Part shown: positions 17,937 to 27,247 of the stretch, piece by piece
Layout of the letters: every line of letters starts with the position of its first letter
Position numbering within the stretch: position 1 is the first letter of the stretch
From: Thermoproteota archaeon
GTDB lineage: Archaea; Thermoproteota; Nitrososphaeria_A; Caldarchaeales; Calditenuaceae
Direction of reading: 5' to 3'
Assembly (NCBI GenBank): GCA_030550235.1
Contig: JAUQPU010000001.1
Span: forward strand, 317,068 to 381,067
DNA: 64,000 nt
The notes under the pieces: generated by a model
What the model saw: the letters and a program-made list of their open reading frames with translations, nothing else
What the model was told of the DNA's origin: nothing
The model's database searches: none
Made by a program: the position numbers and the translations under genes

Positions 17937-18902
17937 CTAAGTAAGGTCGCTGATATCCAGCTCCCCACGTGACAGGAGCCCGCGGAAGAATTCAGCCGTC
18001 CGGGCTATCCCCTCCTTGGCGGATGTTTTCTTTAGGGGGCCAAGGTCCCTTATTGTCTCGGAGTCATCCAAGTCGGCCGGTATGGGTAAGGGTTTATCCT
18101 CAAATGTTAAAAGACCCCTCACGCCTACCTCTTCCTCAATCAAGTCGATCAGCTTGGCTACGCTGATTACATCCCCTCTGACATTATAAACACGGGCACC
18201 ATCCAGATCCCTGATGGCTGAGGCCGCGAAGAGGTGGGCCACATCCTCCACATACTGCATATCGATCATGCCCCCAAACCTAATCCTGTAGGATCTACGG
18301 GCTATCGCCGCTTTTATGGCTCTGGTGGCATCAGAGGTCACGCCTACATCACGTCCATATCCATACACTACCTGGGGTCGTAGGCCTATGCTTGGGATTC
18401 CTGACTCATGCCAATAGGCGTTGGCGGTAAGCTCGTTACAGACTTTATAGGCCCCGTAGTGTGTTGTGGGTCTTAGCGGGACATTTACCTGTACTGGGCC
18501 GCTCCCATAGAGCTCTGGGGGGCCAAAAACTGCGGCCGAGCTTGCATATACTACGCGTCTAACAGATTCTCGATTCTTCCTAGCGGCCTCAAAGACCCTC
18601 AGAGTACCTACTACGTTTACAAGCGCCCCCCTGACGGGGTCTGCCCTACACTGTGGAATCTGGAAAGCGGCCAGGTGTATGATGGCATCGACTCCATATC
18701 TCCTGACGATATCTTCTATGAAGCCCTCCTCAACAATATCGCCTTTAACAAAGGGGAGCTTACCGGCATCCTCAACAACATGCCTCAGCCTCGAGAGATC
18801 TTCAGACGCATCGGTCAAAACAACCTTTTCACCAAGCTCTAGTAGACGCCTGACAGTCCACGCGCCTATAAATCCACAGGCTCCAGTAACAAGTATTGCC
18901 AT
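17937..18902 (-). CDS. NAD-dependent epimerase/dehydratase (extended SDR)
   Basis: About 321 residues. N-terminal Rossmann motif GACGFIGAW (GxxGxxG), then DAIIHLAAFQIP, the catalytic SSAAVF, and YGAYK (YxxxK). This is the extended short-chain dehydrogenase pattern of nucleotide-sugar epimerases and dehydratases. It heads the epimerase-aminotransferase-DUF4432 operon, which suggests conversion of a sugar or sugar-acid derivative with an amino-transfer step; this is inference. ATG 18902, preceded by GGAAGAG, is preferred over ATG 18914. Confidence 0.85.
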   Translation of the reverse strand: MAILVTGACGFIGAWTVRRLLELGEKVVLTDASEDLSRLRHVVEDAGKLPFVKGDIVEEGFIEDIVRRYGVDAIIHLAAFQIPQCRADPVRGALVNVVGTLRVFEAARKNRESVRRVVYASSAAVFGPPELYGSGPVQVNVPLRPTTHYGAYKVCNELTANAYWHESGIPSIGLRPQVVYGYGRDVGVTSDATRAIKAAIARRSYRIRFGGMIDMQYVEDVAHLFAASAIRDLDGARVYNVRGDVISVAKLIDLIEEEVGVRGLLTFEDKPLPIPADLDDSETIRDLGPLKKTSAKEGIARTAEFFRGLLSRGELDISDLT

Positions 18903-18958
18903 AGACTCTTCCATTATTGCAAGGTGAGAGAGAATTTAAACACAGTGCTTAGGAGAGA

Positions 18959-19032
18959 AGCCCCGGGCGGGGTTTGAACCCGCGACCTGCCGCTTACAAG
19001 GCGGCCGCTCTACCTGGCTGAGCTACCGGGGC
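18959..19032 (-). tRNA. tRNA-Thr (anticodon TGT)
   Basis: The minus strand folds into a full cloverleaf: acceptor GCCCCGG with CCGGGGC, D arm GCTC/GAGC, anticodon stem GCCGC/GCGGC, loop CTTGTAA giving anticodon TGT, and T arm GCGGG TTCAAAC CCCGC. The discriminator base is T (U73), as in archaeal tRNA-Thr. No CCA is encoded and no intron is present. Confidence 0.93.
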
Positions 19033-19106
19033 TTCAGCCCATATTGAGATATTCCTCTATTTAGCCATCAAATTAAAGCTTACATAGTGATTAGGGGTTA
19101 AAATCC

Positions 19107-19688
19107 ATGGTGATTGAGGAGCTTTTCAGGAGCACTATTGTGCTCTTTGTGGTCGTAGATCCTCTCGGGAATCTGCCGATACTGGTTGAGCTGACGCGAG
19201 GCCTAGGCGCTGATGGACGTAGAAGAGCTTTTAACCTTGCTACGTTTGTGGGATCGATGTTACTACTCCTCTTTGCATTCGCGGGGCACCAGATTCTCAC
19301 GCTTTTCAATGTCTCGCTTCACAGCTTCAAGATAGCTGGCGGCATCCTATTCCTCTTTCTAGCCCTTCAGATCCTCGTCTATGGTGGTGAAAAGCTTTTG
19401 ACCAAGACGGGGGATGTGGGAGTATTTCCGATAGGTTTCCCACTCCTCGTGGGCCCCGGGGCCATCACAACTACAATGATAACAATAAACACGGCCGGGC
19501 AGCTGGTCGCGGTCCTCTCAGTGTTGATAGTGATGCTCGTCAGCTGGGTCATCCTCAGGAGGATAGAGAGCCTCTACCACTTTTTAGGGAAGGTAGGCGC
19601 CGACGTTATAGCCAGGGTCATGGCTATAATTATGGCTGCTATCGCGATAGAGTATATCCTATCAGGAGTCAGAGAGGCCCTCCAGTAA
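19107..19688 (+). CDS. MarC family integral membrane protein
   Basis: 193 residues with about six membrane helices. The family's opening segment is present: LFVVVDPLGNLPILVELTRG, followed by an amphipathic stretch and FPIGFPLLVGPGAITTTM in the second half. MarC-family proteins are widespread membrane proteins; the old link to multiple antibiotic resistance has not held up, and their function is not known. It lies alone between tRNA-Thr and tRNA-Tyr. Confidence 0.9.
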   Translation: MVIEELFRSTIVLFVVVDPLGNLPILVELTRGLGADGRRRAFNLATFVGSMLLLLFAFAGHQILTLFNVSLHSFKIAGGILFLFLALQILVYGGEKLLTKTGDVGVFPIGFPLLVGPGAITTTMITINTAGQLVAVLSVLIVMLVSWVILRRIESLYHFLGKVGADVIARVMAIIMAAIAIEYILSGVREALQ

Positions 19689-19753
19689 ATAGTCGCTGTG
19701 AGATGCCGGGATTAGCCTTTAATATGAGAAAGGGTTTCTTTGAGAATGTAGAC

Positions 19754-19874
19754 CCCGGCGTAGCTCAGCCTGGTAGAGCATCCGGCTGTAGGGGCCGGCC
19801 ACCAGCCGCGCCTTTGCCAGCCTACTAGGCTAACAGAAACCGGAGGGCCGCAGGTTCAAATCCTGCCGCCGGGA
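19754..19874 (+). tRNA. tRNA-Tyr (anticodon GTA) with intron
   Basis: Cloverleaf with acceptor CCCGGCG and CGCCGGG, D arm GCTC/GAGC, anticodon stem TCCGG/CCGGA, and T arm GCAGG TTCAAAT CCTGC. The spliced anticodon loop is CTGTAGA, giving GTA. A 47-base intron interrupts it between positions 37 and 38. The discriminator is A. A TTTAATATG box lies about 30 bases upstream. Confidence 0.93.
19792..19838 (+). other. tRNA-Tyr intron, 47 bases
   Basis: Inserted at the canonical archaeal position, one base 3' of the anticodon (37/38). It can pair internally (GCCAGCCTA with TAGGCT-type segments) and should form the bulge-helix-bulge recognised by the tRNA-splicing endonuclease. The boundaries are set by the requirement for a 7-base loop. 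Confidence 0.8.
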
Positions 19875-19985
19875 CAGGATCCTCTACTCTGCCAAGCTTG
19901 ATGTCGAAAAGTTGTCTAGGGGGTATATGCTTGCATCTCCGGGGTGGGGGTTAAATAATTCAGTCTCCAATAATTATGGCTGGAC

Positions 19986-20414
19986 TTGGGGAACGGCGAG
20001 TTCGCGGCTAGGCAGCTGATTAAGGTTAGGAAGAGGTTCAGGTGGAGTCAGAGAGGCTATAAGGTTAGGATGCTCGGGCTTAAGGAAAAGTTTGACCCGC
20101 TGGAGGGAGCTCCTATGGCGAGGGGGATTGTGATAGAGAAGAAGGGGATAGAGTCTCGTCAGCCTAACAGCGCCGTTAGGAAGTGTGTCCGAGTCCAGCT
20201 TACTAAAAATGGCAAGGTTGTGACTGCCTTCTTGCCCGGGGATGGCGCCCTGAACGTGATCGACGAGCATGACGAGGTCATCATTCAAGGCATCGGCGGA
20301 ACCCTTGGAAAGAGCTACGGCGACCTACCCGGAGTCAGGTATGAGGTTGTCACTGTTAACGGCGTCCCCCTCAAGCTTCTTGTTTTGGGGAAGGTGAAGA
20401 AGCCGAGGCGCTAA
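19986..20414 (+). CDS. rps12: 30S ribosomal protein S12
   Basis: 142 residues, normal archaeal length. Decoding-centre protein of the small subunit. Hallmarks: KKRFRW-type basic N terminus (KVRKRFRW), [20 protein letters not shown] (two halves), and [16 protein letters not shown]. No ATG is available in this frame; TTG 19986 gives [11 protein letters not shown], which fits the family, and CTG 19980 is an alternative. It is separate from the S7/EF-2 genes it often accompanies in archaea. Its 3' end overlaps the convergent protease gene by 44 bases. Confidence 0.95.
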   Translation: MGNGEFAARQLIKVRKRFRWSQRGYKVRMLGLKEKFDPLEGAPMARGIVIEKKGIESRQPNSAVRKCVRVQLTKNGKVVTAFLPGDGALNVIDEHDEVIIQGIGGTLGKSYGDLPGVRYEVVTVNGVPLKLLVLGKVKKPRR

Positions 20415-23022
20415 TTCTCCAACGCCTATCAGCAACTACGGCCGATACGGCTATTGATACCAGTGATGCCAGTAGTATTGTGTATAGGCTAATAGGAACC
20501 CGCACCTTGGCTTCACCGGCGATAAGCTCGGCGGTGGACTCGAAAACCATCCACCTGGCCCTAACCTCCCCGGCGGCTGGGCTGACAGTGTCAAGCTTTG
20601 CAACCCCTCCCTGGTCTGAAATATTAACCGACTCCTTAACCCCATCTGGCCTGAGCGCTGAGACCTCATAGAAGGGGGCGGGCAGGCCAAACACGTCCAA
20701 AACCTTTACATCAACCTCATCCACTAACAGGCCAACTTTGTATGCCCCGGGTCCGCTGATGTATACTTGTGTCTCATTTTTAACATCTCGGCCCAACCAA
20801 TCGGCACTAAGTATGCTCAGCGAGCCAGCCGGCAACCAGATATACTCACCGCTCGGAAACCTGTAAATCCCCCCCAACTCATCCTTAAGTGTCAGGATTA
20901 CATCTAGCGGCTTTGGACCAGTAGTGAACACTATCTTGTAGAGCTTCCTGTACTCCGCAGTCAAGGTTAGGCTTCTATTAACAGTTAATGTAATCATCAT
21001 TGAGGGCGACTCCACAGTGCCGGTCCATCTTACGAACTCAAGAGCCTCATCCTCTCCTAAAGTGATTATGGAGGGTGTTTCGAGATACAAGACTTGATTA
21101 ACCGGCACCCAACTCACCCGCTCCCCACCCTCTATTGGCAGCTTCAAAACGATACTTGCCTCCTCTCTCCAATACAGTATTACGGTCTTTGGCCCATCTG
21201 CTAAGACACGCAACTTACCCCCTCCAGCCTCCCCCTCAGATGAGCCTAGGAAGACCACTCTCAGACCATCACCCAACTCAACTAACTCGGGGACGGTAAA
21301 CTCATAGGCGTCCCCACGCTTAACCCACGAGGATGTGGCATCGATCTTAATCGAGGACTCGACCTCTACAAGGTAGTATTTCTCGTATACTGCTGTCATG
21401 ACGACGGGTTGTGTAACTTTTATGACGAGTGTGAGGGTTCTCCCTAGTTGCGGGTCAAGCCAGCCCGCGAAAACTGACTTTGTCCTATTGTCCCAGACCA
21501 CTTCCGGAGGTATTGAGATTGTCATGGCGGCTCCCTCTTCTACCCAGCTCGTCTCGAATAACTCACCCTCCACACTATTCACTGTAACCAGAAACTGTCT
21601 GATCCATAGGGCTTTAAGGTGGAGCGGGCCTGTCAAGACAACCGAAATCAATGGCTGCGGTGTCGTTAGTGTGCCGTTGAATCCCTTGAGCGCCAGCCTG
21701 GTATCATAACCCAGGTAGACGTATTTGGGGTCTACAGTTATATTTACGCGAGTTCCCATCGGCCACCAACCCACGCCTTCTGGCTCACCATAATCAGTCA
21801 AGACCTCTACCAGGAATTCCTTCCTATAAACTGCTAAGATGTTGACAGGCTTGTCAACCACAACCTCGAAGACCCTACTTGTAGTGTTTATAGTCCCCCT
21901 CCACTCTACGAAGACAAGTCTCACGTCGTCTGAGAGATAGCTTATCTCGGACGCGTTTATCATTATCTTAACTCCCCGCCTAAACCAACTGTCTATAGAG
22001 TGGTCGAGGCTATTCTCTATGAGGACTCTATATTCAACATCGTATATAGCGACATAGTCAACATGTCCTGTCGGCTTCACGATTATTGAGGAGTTTGTGG
22101 AGATGATCTGACCTGAGCCCTTGACGCTCCAGCCGGTGAAGACGTATCTCTCCCACCCAATCCTCTCGCCATTGACCAAAGGGTTTACATTCAGGGTGAT
22201 GCTCTGCCCCGCCGTGATGGTTATCGTCTGGTAGAGGACCTCCGAAGAGCCCAGTTGGAGGTATATTCTGACCCTAAGTCTGACGGGCTCACCGTTACTA
22301 CTTATGAGCTGTAGATATTGTATCTCGGAAGGTAGGGAGACGGAGTCTGGTGGGCGCTTGAAGTATCCAGCATCCATCCATGAATAGATCACCGCCAGAG
22401 CATAGAGGTTGAGCGTAGAGGGCCTAGAGCCTAAGACAAGGTATTCATACATTAAGTCCTTTGAGTTGGGCGTATGTCCTAGCCCCAAGGCGTGACCAAA
22501 CTCATGCATTCCCACCACTAGCGCATACTCTTCACGATCGTTGATACACTCTAATGATAGTTGAACGGTCGCTCTCCTAATCTCTCCATTGTATCCGTTT
22601 ACGTATGTGACCCCGCATATCCTCTCGCCTAGGCTTGGAACGTATTGTATGACTATATCGCCAGAGGTGCCGTTCACTCCCTGAACCAGCTTTACAAGCT
22701 CGAGCCTTGATAGATACTCATAACTATAAAGAGTAGTAAAAGTCTCGATGGCTCTCTTCCACATGTCGATAGCCCTACCCGCCCAGCTCGTGAAGCGCTC
22801 ATCCTCAATTGGAACTATGAGAATTCTAAGGGTTGCCTTCCCCCAAGCCCCTATAACCTCGATGTTATCTTCGCTTGTTAAAGCGTACTGGTGCTGAAGG
22901 TCTGATACGATATCGTCATGGTATAAGGTGCTGTAGAGCTTTTGAGCCGTGGGAGGCTCTGAAATCTCGATAAGCCCGAATACTAGGAGGATTGTGAATA
23001 GACAGCTTATCCCTCTGTGCAT
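20371..23022 (-). CDS. large secreted metzincin-like metalloprotease with cell-surface repeats
   Basis: 883-residue exported protein. A signal peptide covers about residues 1-25. A zinc-protease domain follows, with [13 protein letters not shown] giving ligands His173, His177 and His183 and catalytic Glu174, then a Met-turn (Met191). This is the HExxHxxGxxH pattern of metzincins such as matrixins. From about residue 240 to 750 there are about six repeats of 70-80 residues, each starting near a (Y/F)LVEV segment and holding a W-x3-G element. A transmembrane helix near 850-868 anchors the C terminus. The architecture suggests a cell-surface protease. The 3' end runs 44 bases into the 3' end of rps12. 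Confidence 0.85.
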   Translation of the reverse strand: MHRGISCLFTILLVFGLIEISEPPTAQKLYSTLYHDDIVSDLQHQYALTSEDNIEVIGAWGKATLRILIVPIEDERFTSWAGRAIDMWKRAIETFTTLYSYEYLSRLELVKLVQGVNGTSGDIVIQYVPSLGERICGVTYVNGYNGEIRRATVQLSLECINDREEYALVVGMHEFGHALGLGHTPNSKDLMYEYLVLGSRPSTLNLYALAVIYSWMDAGYFKRPPDSVSLPSEIQYLQLISSNGEPVRLRVRIYLQLGSSEVLYQTITITAGQSITLNVNPLVNGERIGWERYVFTGWSVKGSGQIISTNSSIIVKPTGHVDYVAIYDVEYRVLIENSLDHSIDSWFRRGVKIMINASEISYLSDDVRLVFVEWRGTINTTSRVFEVVVDKPVNILAVYRKEFLVEVLTDYGEPEGVGWWPMGTRVNITVDPKYVYLGYDTRLALKGFNGTLTTPQPLISVVLTGPLHLKALWIRQFLVTVNSVEGELFETSWVEEGAAMTISIPPEVVWDNRTKSVFAGWLDPQLGRTLTLVIKVTQPVVMTAVYEKYYLVEVESSIKIDATSSWVKRGDAYEFTVPELVELGDGLRVVFLGSSEGEAGGGKLRVLADGPKTVILYWREEASIVLKLPIEGGERVSWVPVNQVLYLETPSIITLGEDEALEFVRWTGTVESPSMMITLTVNRSLTLTAEYRKLYKIVFTTGPKPLDVILTLKDELGGIYRFPSGEYIWLPAGSLSILSADWLGRDVKNETQVYISGPGAYKVGLLVDEVDVKVLDVFGLPAPFYEVSALRPDGVKESVNISDQGGVAKLDTVSPAAGEVRARWMVFESTAELIAGEAKVRVPISLYTILLASLVSIAVSAVVADRRWRISASASSPSPKQEA

Positions 23023-23120
23023 CGGAGCTAGGAGGTCTTATGCGCAGCGGTATATATTTCTTTGACCAGTAATCGAGTCTTCCTAGATAATCCAGGCCTT
23101 TTCTCCTAAGGTATTAATGA

Positions 23121-23645
23121 CTAATCTATCACGGTTTGGAAGGCTTTTTTGACGAACTCTATTCCTTCCTCGCGTGTGAGCCGGTGGCGTCTGCTGATTT
23201 GAGACCTCTTTAAGCGTCTAACGGCGACTCTCACGCCGGGCCTCGATAAATGAACTATAACGTCCATCCCGATTATTCCTAGCTCAGGGTCGTATCTTGT
23301 CCCCGGGAATTCCAGATGCTCCTTTATCCCGAATGCGAAGTTTCCGTAATCGTCGAAATTCTCGCTAGAAAGTTTGTTACCCACTGCAGCCAAGGCTTTC
23401 TGTAGGAATTCCTCTCCCCTCTTACCCCTGAGGGTCACTAATGCTGCTATAGGCTCACCTCTCCTTATACCAAATCCTCTAATAGTCTTTTTCGCCTTCC
23501 TGATCGATGGCTTTTGGCCCGTTAGCATCTGGAGAATTTTCACTGCCTTCTCCAGCTTGACACCGCCTTCTCCTACAGATGAGTTTACAACCACCTTACT
23601 AACCCTTATTCTACGCATTGGGTTCTCTAGTATAACGTTATCCAT
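23121..23645 (-). CDS. rpl5: 50S ribosomal protein L5
   Basis: 174 residues. Binds 5S rRNA in the central protuberance. Family segments: NPMRRIRVSKVVVNSSVGEG, KILQMLTGQKP and FGIKEHLEFPGTRYDP. It overlaps the stop of rps4e by 19 bases. L5 is normally followed by S14 in archaeal clusters, but here the next gene downstream is the protease, so the cluster ends at this point. Confidence 0.96.
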   Translation of the reverse strand: MDNVILENPMRRIRVSKVVVNSSVGEGGVKLEKAVKILQMLTGQKPSIRKAKKTIRGFGIRRGEPIAALVTLRGKRGEEFLQKALAAVGNKLSSENFDDYGNFAFGIKEHLEFPGTRYDPELGIIGMDVIVHLSRPGVRVAVRRLKRSQISRRHRLTREEGIEFVKKAFQTVID

Positions 23646-24343
23646 GGCTTATCCTCACCTACAGGCATAAAGTAGTCGAGGATAGTTGTTACCCTGCCAA
23701 TGCTAGACTCTATCACTGCGTGTCTCTTGGCAGGGTACCTCCTCTCAACTTCCATTGAAATGAGCTTACCATGAAGCCCCATCCTAGATCCAGCGGTGAT
23801 TAGGCAATAGGAGCCCTCGACCCTCTTGAAGACTGTCCGCACGGTCTTGCTTGGAAGTTCTATTAAGAATGTGTCGCCCACACTAATAGAGTGGACCTCA
23901 GGGCTGTTGGGGGGGAACTGTAGGTTACGTCCATCGTGTAAAGTGAACTGGATGCTACCGCCATCTACGTGTTGTTTACGCTTCACCTGGCATGGCTTAA
24001 TCTTCGCCTCATCCTCACTAATCTCTAGGAGTTCAAGACCTCTCCTGAACCGTGGAACGACTCGATAATTCTTATTTGTCGAGGGGATTGAGACTATATC
24101 CATCAGACCAATAGCGAATCTGGCTTCTCTGACAACCTCTCCGTCGACTAGAACCTTACCGAGACGGATAATTTTCTTCGCCTCAATATAAGTTGTAGCC
24201 AGACCCATTATGTCCCTTAACACAACAGCGAGAGGTAATGACATGTTTAGAGGATGTCTCCCTGGCTTTGGTCTAGGGACAAACTTATACCCCTTCCGTG
24301 GGATTTTGTAGGTGCTTGGAGCCGCTAACCTCTTCAGGTGCAT
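23627..24343 (-). CDS. rps4e: 30S ribosomal protein S4e
   Basis: 238 residues from ATG 24343, the start chosen because GAGGGGTGA lies just upstream and homologues begin MHLKRLAAP. An S4-like RNA-binding segment (DIMGLATTYIEAKKIIRLGK) and a C-terminal KOW-like domain are present. S4e is found only in archaea and eukaryotes. Gap of 4 bases to rpl24. Confidence 0.96.
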   Translation of the reverse strand: MHLKRLAAPSTYKIPRKGYKFVPRPKPGRHPLNMSLPLAVVLRDIMGLATTYIEAKKIIRLGKVLVDGEVVREARFAIGLMDIVSIPSTNKNYRVVPRFRRGLELLEISEDEAKIKPCQVKRKQHVDGGSIQFTLHDGRNLQFPPNSPEVHSISVGDTFLIELPSKTVRTVFKRVEGSYCLITAGSRMGLHGKLISMEVERRYPAKRHAVIESSIGRVTTILDYFMPVGEDKPWITLY

Positions 24344-24347
24344 ACTC

Positions 24348-24716
24348 TCACCCCTCACCCAGCTTCACTTTCCTTAACCTGTCATCAAGGTTCAGAGTAA
24401 CTATCATGGTATTTGAGACATGGACTGGAATGTCCACTACCCTTCCATCAGCACGCTTTCTCGTAAGCCCCTCGATATACACTCGCTGATCCTTCCTGTT
24501 GACCCTTTTAACCTTTCCCTGAACGCCACTATACTCGCCACGTAAAACCTTAACGGTATCCCCAACCCTAACTGGGAGAGATCTTCTCCCATATTTTGTC
24601 CTGAGTTCGGGGCTGAGGTGGGCCGACATTAGTTTAGGTAGCCGGTGTTTAGGAGCATTACGCAGGATAAGCCTCTGACGTGACGGATCCTTCGAGGGGG
24701 AAACTTGCTTCATCAT
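24348..24716 (-). CDS. rpl24: 50S ribosomal protein L24
   Basis: 122 residues, archaeal type. Basic N terminus, then the KOW motif in VRVGDTVKVLRGEYSGVQGK and the conserved VYIEGLTRKRADG. An early assembly protein of the large subunit. Two ATG codons in tandem (24716 and 24713) can start it. It sits in the standard order between L14 and S4e. Confidence 0.96.
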   Translation of the reverse strand: MMKQVSPSKDPSRQRLILRNAPKHRLPKLMSAHLSPELRTKYGRRSLPVRVGDTVKVLRGEYSGVQGKVKRVNRKDQRVYIEGLTRKRADGRVVDIPVHVSNTMIVTLNLDDRLRKVKLGEG

Positions 24717-24723
24717 TCCACCA

Positions 24724-25158
24724 TCACACTATTATGGAGGCGATGTTCGCTATCTTCGACCACCTCTCCGCTGCTTCGCGAGCCACTGGGCCCTTAATCT
24801 CAGAGCCCTTAACATCGCCCTCAGGAGTGACTAGGACCGCCGCCGTGTCCTCGAAGGCAATCCAAGTACCATCGGGCCTCCTATACGGCTTCTTCTGCCT
24901 AATAATGACGGCGTGCATGACCTTCTTCCTCAAGTCAATAGGCCCTTTCTTCACAGTGACCGCAACTAGGTCACCAACCCCTGCCGCAGGCTGCCTCCTT
25001 AGCCTTTGTTTAAGACCAATCACCTGTATGACCTTGAGCACCTGTGCACCCGTGTTATCCGCGCATAAAAGATAAGCGCCCTTATTGATTGTCCTTGGTA
25101 TGTTTGGTCTCCGAAGTAGGATGCCGACCTCAGCAACAGCCCTGGACCTCTTCGACAC
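24724..25158 (-). CDS. rpl14: 50S ribosomal protein L14
   Basis: About 144 residues; the archaeal form is uL14 with a short N-terminal extension. Key segments: [20 protein letters not shown], then [13 protein letters not shown] and [18 protein letters not shown]. The GTG at 25158 is preferred, since AGGTGG precedes it at good spacing and it follows the S17 stop by one base; GTG 25167 would overlap S17. L14 contacts L19e and the small subunit. Confidence 0.96.
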   Translation of the reverse strand: MSKRSRAVAEVGILLRRPNIPRTINKGAYLLCADNTGAQVLKVIQVIGLKQRLRRQPAAGVGDLVAVTVKKGPIDLRKKVMHAVIIRQKKPYRRPDGTWIAFEDTAAVLVTPEGDVKGSEIKGPVAREAAERWSKIANIASIIV

Positions 25159-25159
25159 G

Positions 25160-25504
25160 TCACCCACCTCTCCCTAGATTTTCGATAACAACAAAGCTAA
25201 TGGTCTTTGATATAGGTCTAGTCTCAGCTATCCTCACAGTATCTCCCACCTCCACGCCTATACAAGGTGGAAGATGGGCGGAAATCCTCGACCTTCTCCT
25301 CATATATCTCTTATACTTCTTGACATATTGGGTAGTGGTCCTCTCCACGACGATAGCCCCGCGCATAAGCTTCTTATGAACCCTGCCAGTAAGTATGATG
25401 CCCCGCACCCGCAGAGAGCCGTGGAATGGACAGTTTTCATCCTCGCACACATCTACTGGTGGACGGACATTGATGCCTATGTTAGCAACCTGTGTTCTCG
25501 ACAT
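25160..25504 (-). CDS. rps17: 30S ribosomal protein S17
   Basis: About 114 residues. OB-fold uS17 with the archaeal N-terminal segment [10 protein letters not shown], then [20 protein letters not shown] (split over the strands). The ATG at 25504 is preferred to the TTG at 25510. A 57-base gap on its upstream side holds a TTATTAAAAC box that could be an internal promoter. Confidence 0.95.
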   Translation of the reverse strand: MSRTQVANIGINVRPPVDVCEDENCPFHGSLRVRGIILTGRVHKKLMRGAIVVERTTTQYVKKYKRYMRRRSRISAHLPPCIGVEVGDTVRIAETRPISKTISFVVIENLGRGG

Positions 25505-25561
25505 TCCCAATCGGCCAGCCTGTATAATCTATGCCGAGACACGTTTTAATAAGGATAAACA

Positions 25562-25855
25562 CTAGCTGAGGCGCCCCTGTCTCAAGCGTTTCTGCCAATT
25601 ATGCCTGACCCGTTTAAGAGTCTGGGAAGGGCTGCCAACCAGCTCATCCCCGTCAGCCACCATCTTCACCCCATCACTCAGAATCTCGAATATGTGGCCC
25701 TTCTTCGGAAGCCTCTTCAGCCCTCCTGTTGTGCGGATTAGAACCGTATTTTCAGTCTCTCCTACTATGAGATCACTCAACTTCACGCCATCTGACTTCC
25801 TAGTTACAATGCAGTGGTATCCAACAAGCGAGACTACTCGATTATTTCTTCTCAA
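25562..25855 (-). CDS. rnp1: ribonuclease P protein component 1 (Rpp29/Pop4)
   Basis: 97 residues. Sm-like protein subunit of archaeal RNase P, needed to trim 5' ends of pre-tRNA. Matches the family in LVGYHCIVTRKSDGVKLSDL, ETENTVLIRT and PKKGHIFEI. The frame has no ATG; TTG 25855 overlaps the L29 stop by 14 bases. Location between L29 and S17 is the normal archaeal position. Confidence 0.93.
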   Translation of the reverse strand: MRRNNRVVSLVGYHCIVTRKSDGVKLSDLIVGETENTVLIRTTGGLKRLPKKGHIFEILSDGVKMVADGDELVGSPSQTLKRVRHNWQKRLRQGRLS

Positions 25856-26048
25856 GCTCCTTTTCCTTCAGTATAGTTGATATCCTAGCTATCCTTCGCT
25901 TAAGATTACGAATACTTGCGGTGTTCTCACCCTGGCCGGCCATCGAGAGTTTTATTATGAGGTTACGTAGCTCTATCCGCGCAGTGTCAAGCTCTGCTCG
26001 AAGCTCATCTACGCTTTTTTCCCTAAGCTCTCTAACTTCCCTAACCAT
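25842..26048 (-). CDS. rpl29: 50S ribosomal protein L29
   Basis: About 68 residues. Coiled-coil uL29: LREKSVDELRAELDTARIELR, then NLKRRIARISTIL. Start at ATG 26048, with GGAG 5 bases before it; GTG 26054 would overlap the S3 stop by 4 bases. It lies near the peptide exit tunnel. Confidence 0.94.
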   Translation of the reverse strand: MVREVRELREKSVDELRAELDTARIELRNLIIKLSMAGQGENTASIRNLKRRIARISTILKEKELEKK

Positions 26049-26050
26049 CT

Positions 26051-26683
26051 TCACTCCTCTCCAGAGCCCTCTGCCTTCTTCTTCACCGTGACTGATACCT
26101 GCTCAGGCAAGGGCGCGTTAGGAGGATAAATCTTCACTTTCACCCCATATATCCCCGTAGCCAGCTGGATATGGGCTATACCGACCTTTACATACTTCAC
26201 GAACTCGCCAGACTTAGGCATCAACCCAGCCGTGAACTTCTCCGACCTCGACCGCGCCGAGGTTAGCTTACCAGATATCACTATCTCAGCGCCTGTCGCT
26301 CCCGCATCCATTATCCTCCGCAAAGCCCAGAATGCAACTCTCCTCCACCTGACACCACTCGCAACAGCCTGCGCAATCCTCTGCGCCATAACCTCCGGAT
26401 TCAGCTCGGGGACCTCAATCTCCGAGACAGAAATCTGGACATTTTCAAGGCCAAACCTCCTTTCAACCTCCTCTTGAAGAGATTTTATCGTCCTTCCGCG
26501 CGTCCCAATGACAATCCCGGGCTTCATGCAATAGATTATAATGTTTGTTCCTATTGGTGACGTTGTTATGGATATATCTCCTATGAGAGCATCTTTTATA
26601 CGATTCTTAATAAACTCGACTAGTTCCCCTCTCTTGATGTTCTTCTGAAGCATCTTGGTTACGGTAGTCACCAATCTAACCAT
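26051..26683 (-). CDS. rps3: 30S ribosomal protein S3
   Basis: 210 residues. The KH domain of the mRNA entry site is clear: CMKPGIVIGTRGRTIKSLQE, followed by the C-terminal S3 domain GVRWRRVAFWALRRIMDAGA. The C-terminal tail is Lys/Glu-rich. ATG 26683 gives a somewhat long N terminus; ATG 26653 is possible. Part of the L22-S3-L29 run. Confidence 0.96.
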   Translation of the reverse strand: MVRLVTTVTKMLQKNIKRGELVEFIKNRIKDALIGDISITTSPIGTNIIIYCMKPGIVIGTRGRTIKSLQEEVERRFGLENVQISVSEIEVPELNPEVMAQRIAQAVASGVRWRRVAFWALRRIMDAGATGAEIVISGKLTSARSRSEKFTAGLMPKSGEFVKYVKVGIAHIQLATGIYGVKVKIYPPNAPLPEQVSVTVKKKAEGSGEE

Positions 26684-26729
26684 TCTGGCAGCCTGAACTC
26701 TATTTAAAGATTGGTCTACTCAAACAAGC

Positions 26730-27188
26730 CTAGGAGACCACTGCAGCTACGACCTCTATATGTACGAGTGTCTTGTTGTGGGGCGAGGCTCTGCCGAAGG
26801 CTCTCGGGAAGAACTTCTTTACCACTCGCCCCTTATGCGCCTCGGCATGCACAACTACCAGCTTATCTGTGTCAAGACCCTTGAACTCCGCGTTTGCCTC
26901 CAGCGAATCTAGAAGTTTGAGCATGTGTTTAGCAACCTTGACTGGGTACCCCCCTGGGCCCCTGGTCTGTGAGTGGTGTGCCCGTAGCTTCCGATAACGG
27001 CGATACGGTATCATCCGCCGTTTCTCTACCACATCCTCTAGAAGCCTCCTAGCCTCCTCAATCTTCATGCCCTTAATCGCTGCACATGCCTCTCTACTCC
27101 ACTTGGGTGATAGGTCAACCTCTCTGAGGGAGGCTCTAACCGAGCTGGCTGGATCCAGCCCCTTGACAGCATATCTCCAGTGTGGCAT
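26730..27188 (-). CDS. rpl22: 50S ribosomal protein L22
   Basis: 152 residues, archaeal uL22/L17e type. Conserved segments: KHMLKLLDSLEANAEFKGLD and HAEAHKGRVVKKFFPRAFGR. It lines the exit tunnel. It is the first gene of the ribosomal run here, while in most archaea S19 precedes it. A TATA-like box about 30 bases upstream is shared with the divergent iron-protein gene. Confidence 0.96.
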   Translation of the reverse strand: MPHWRYAVKGLDPASSVRASLREVDLSPKWSREACAAIKGMKIEEARRLLEDVVEKRRMIPYRRYRKLRAHHSQTRGPGGYPVKVAKHMLKLLDSLEANAEFKGLDTDKLVVVHAEAHKGRVVKKFFPRAFGRASPHNKTLVHIEVVAAVVS

Positions 27189-27214
27189 CTTCTGGTAATC
27201 CCATTTTGTGGAGC

Positions 27215-27226
27215 AATATAAAAATT
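27215..27226. promoter_or_regulatory. shared TATA-like box between rpl22 and the VIT1-type gene
   Basis: The A/T-rich block AATATAAAAATT lies about 32 bases from the L22 start on the minus strand and about 28 bases from the TTG start of the iron protein on the plus strand. It is nearly symmetric, so one box may serve both divergent genes. Inferred from spacing alone. Confidence 0.45.
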
Positions 27227-27247
27227 GTACTTTTTCCTATCTAGGAA

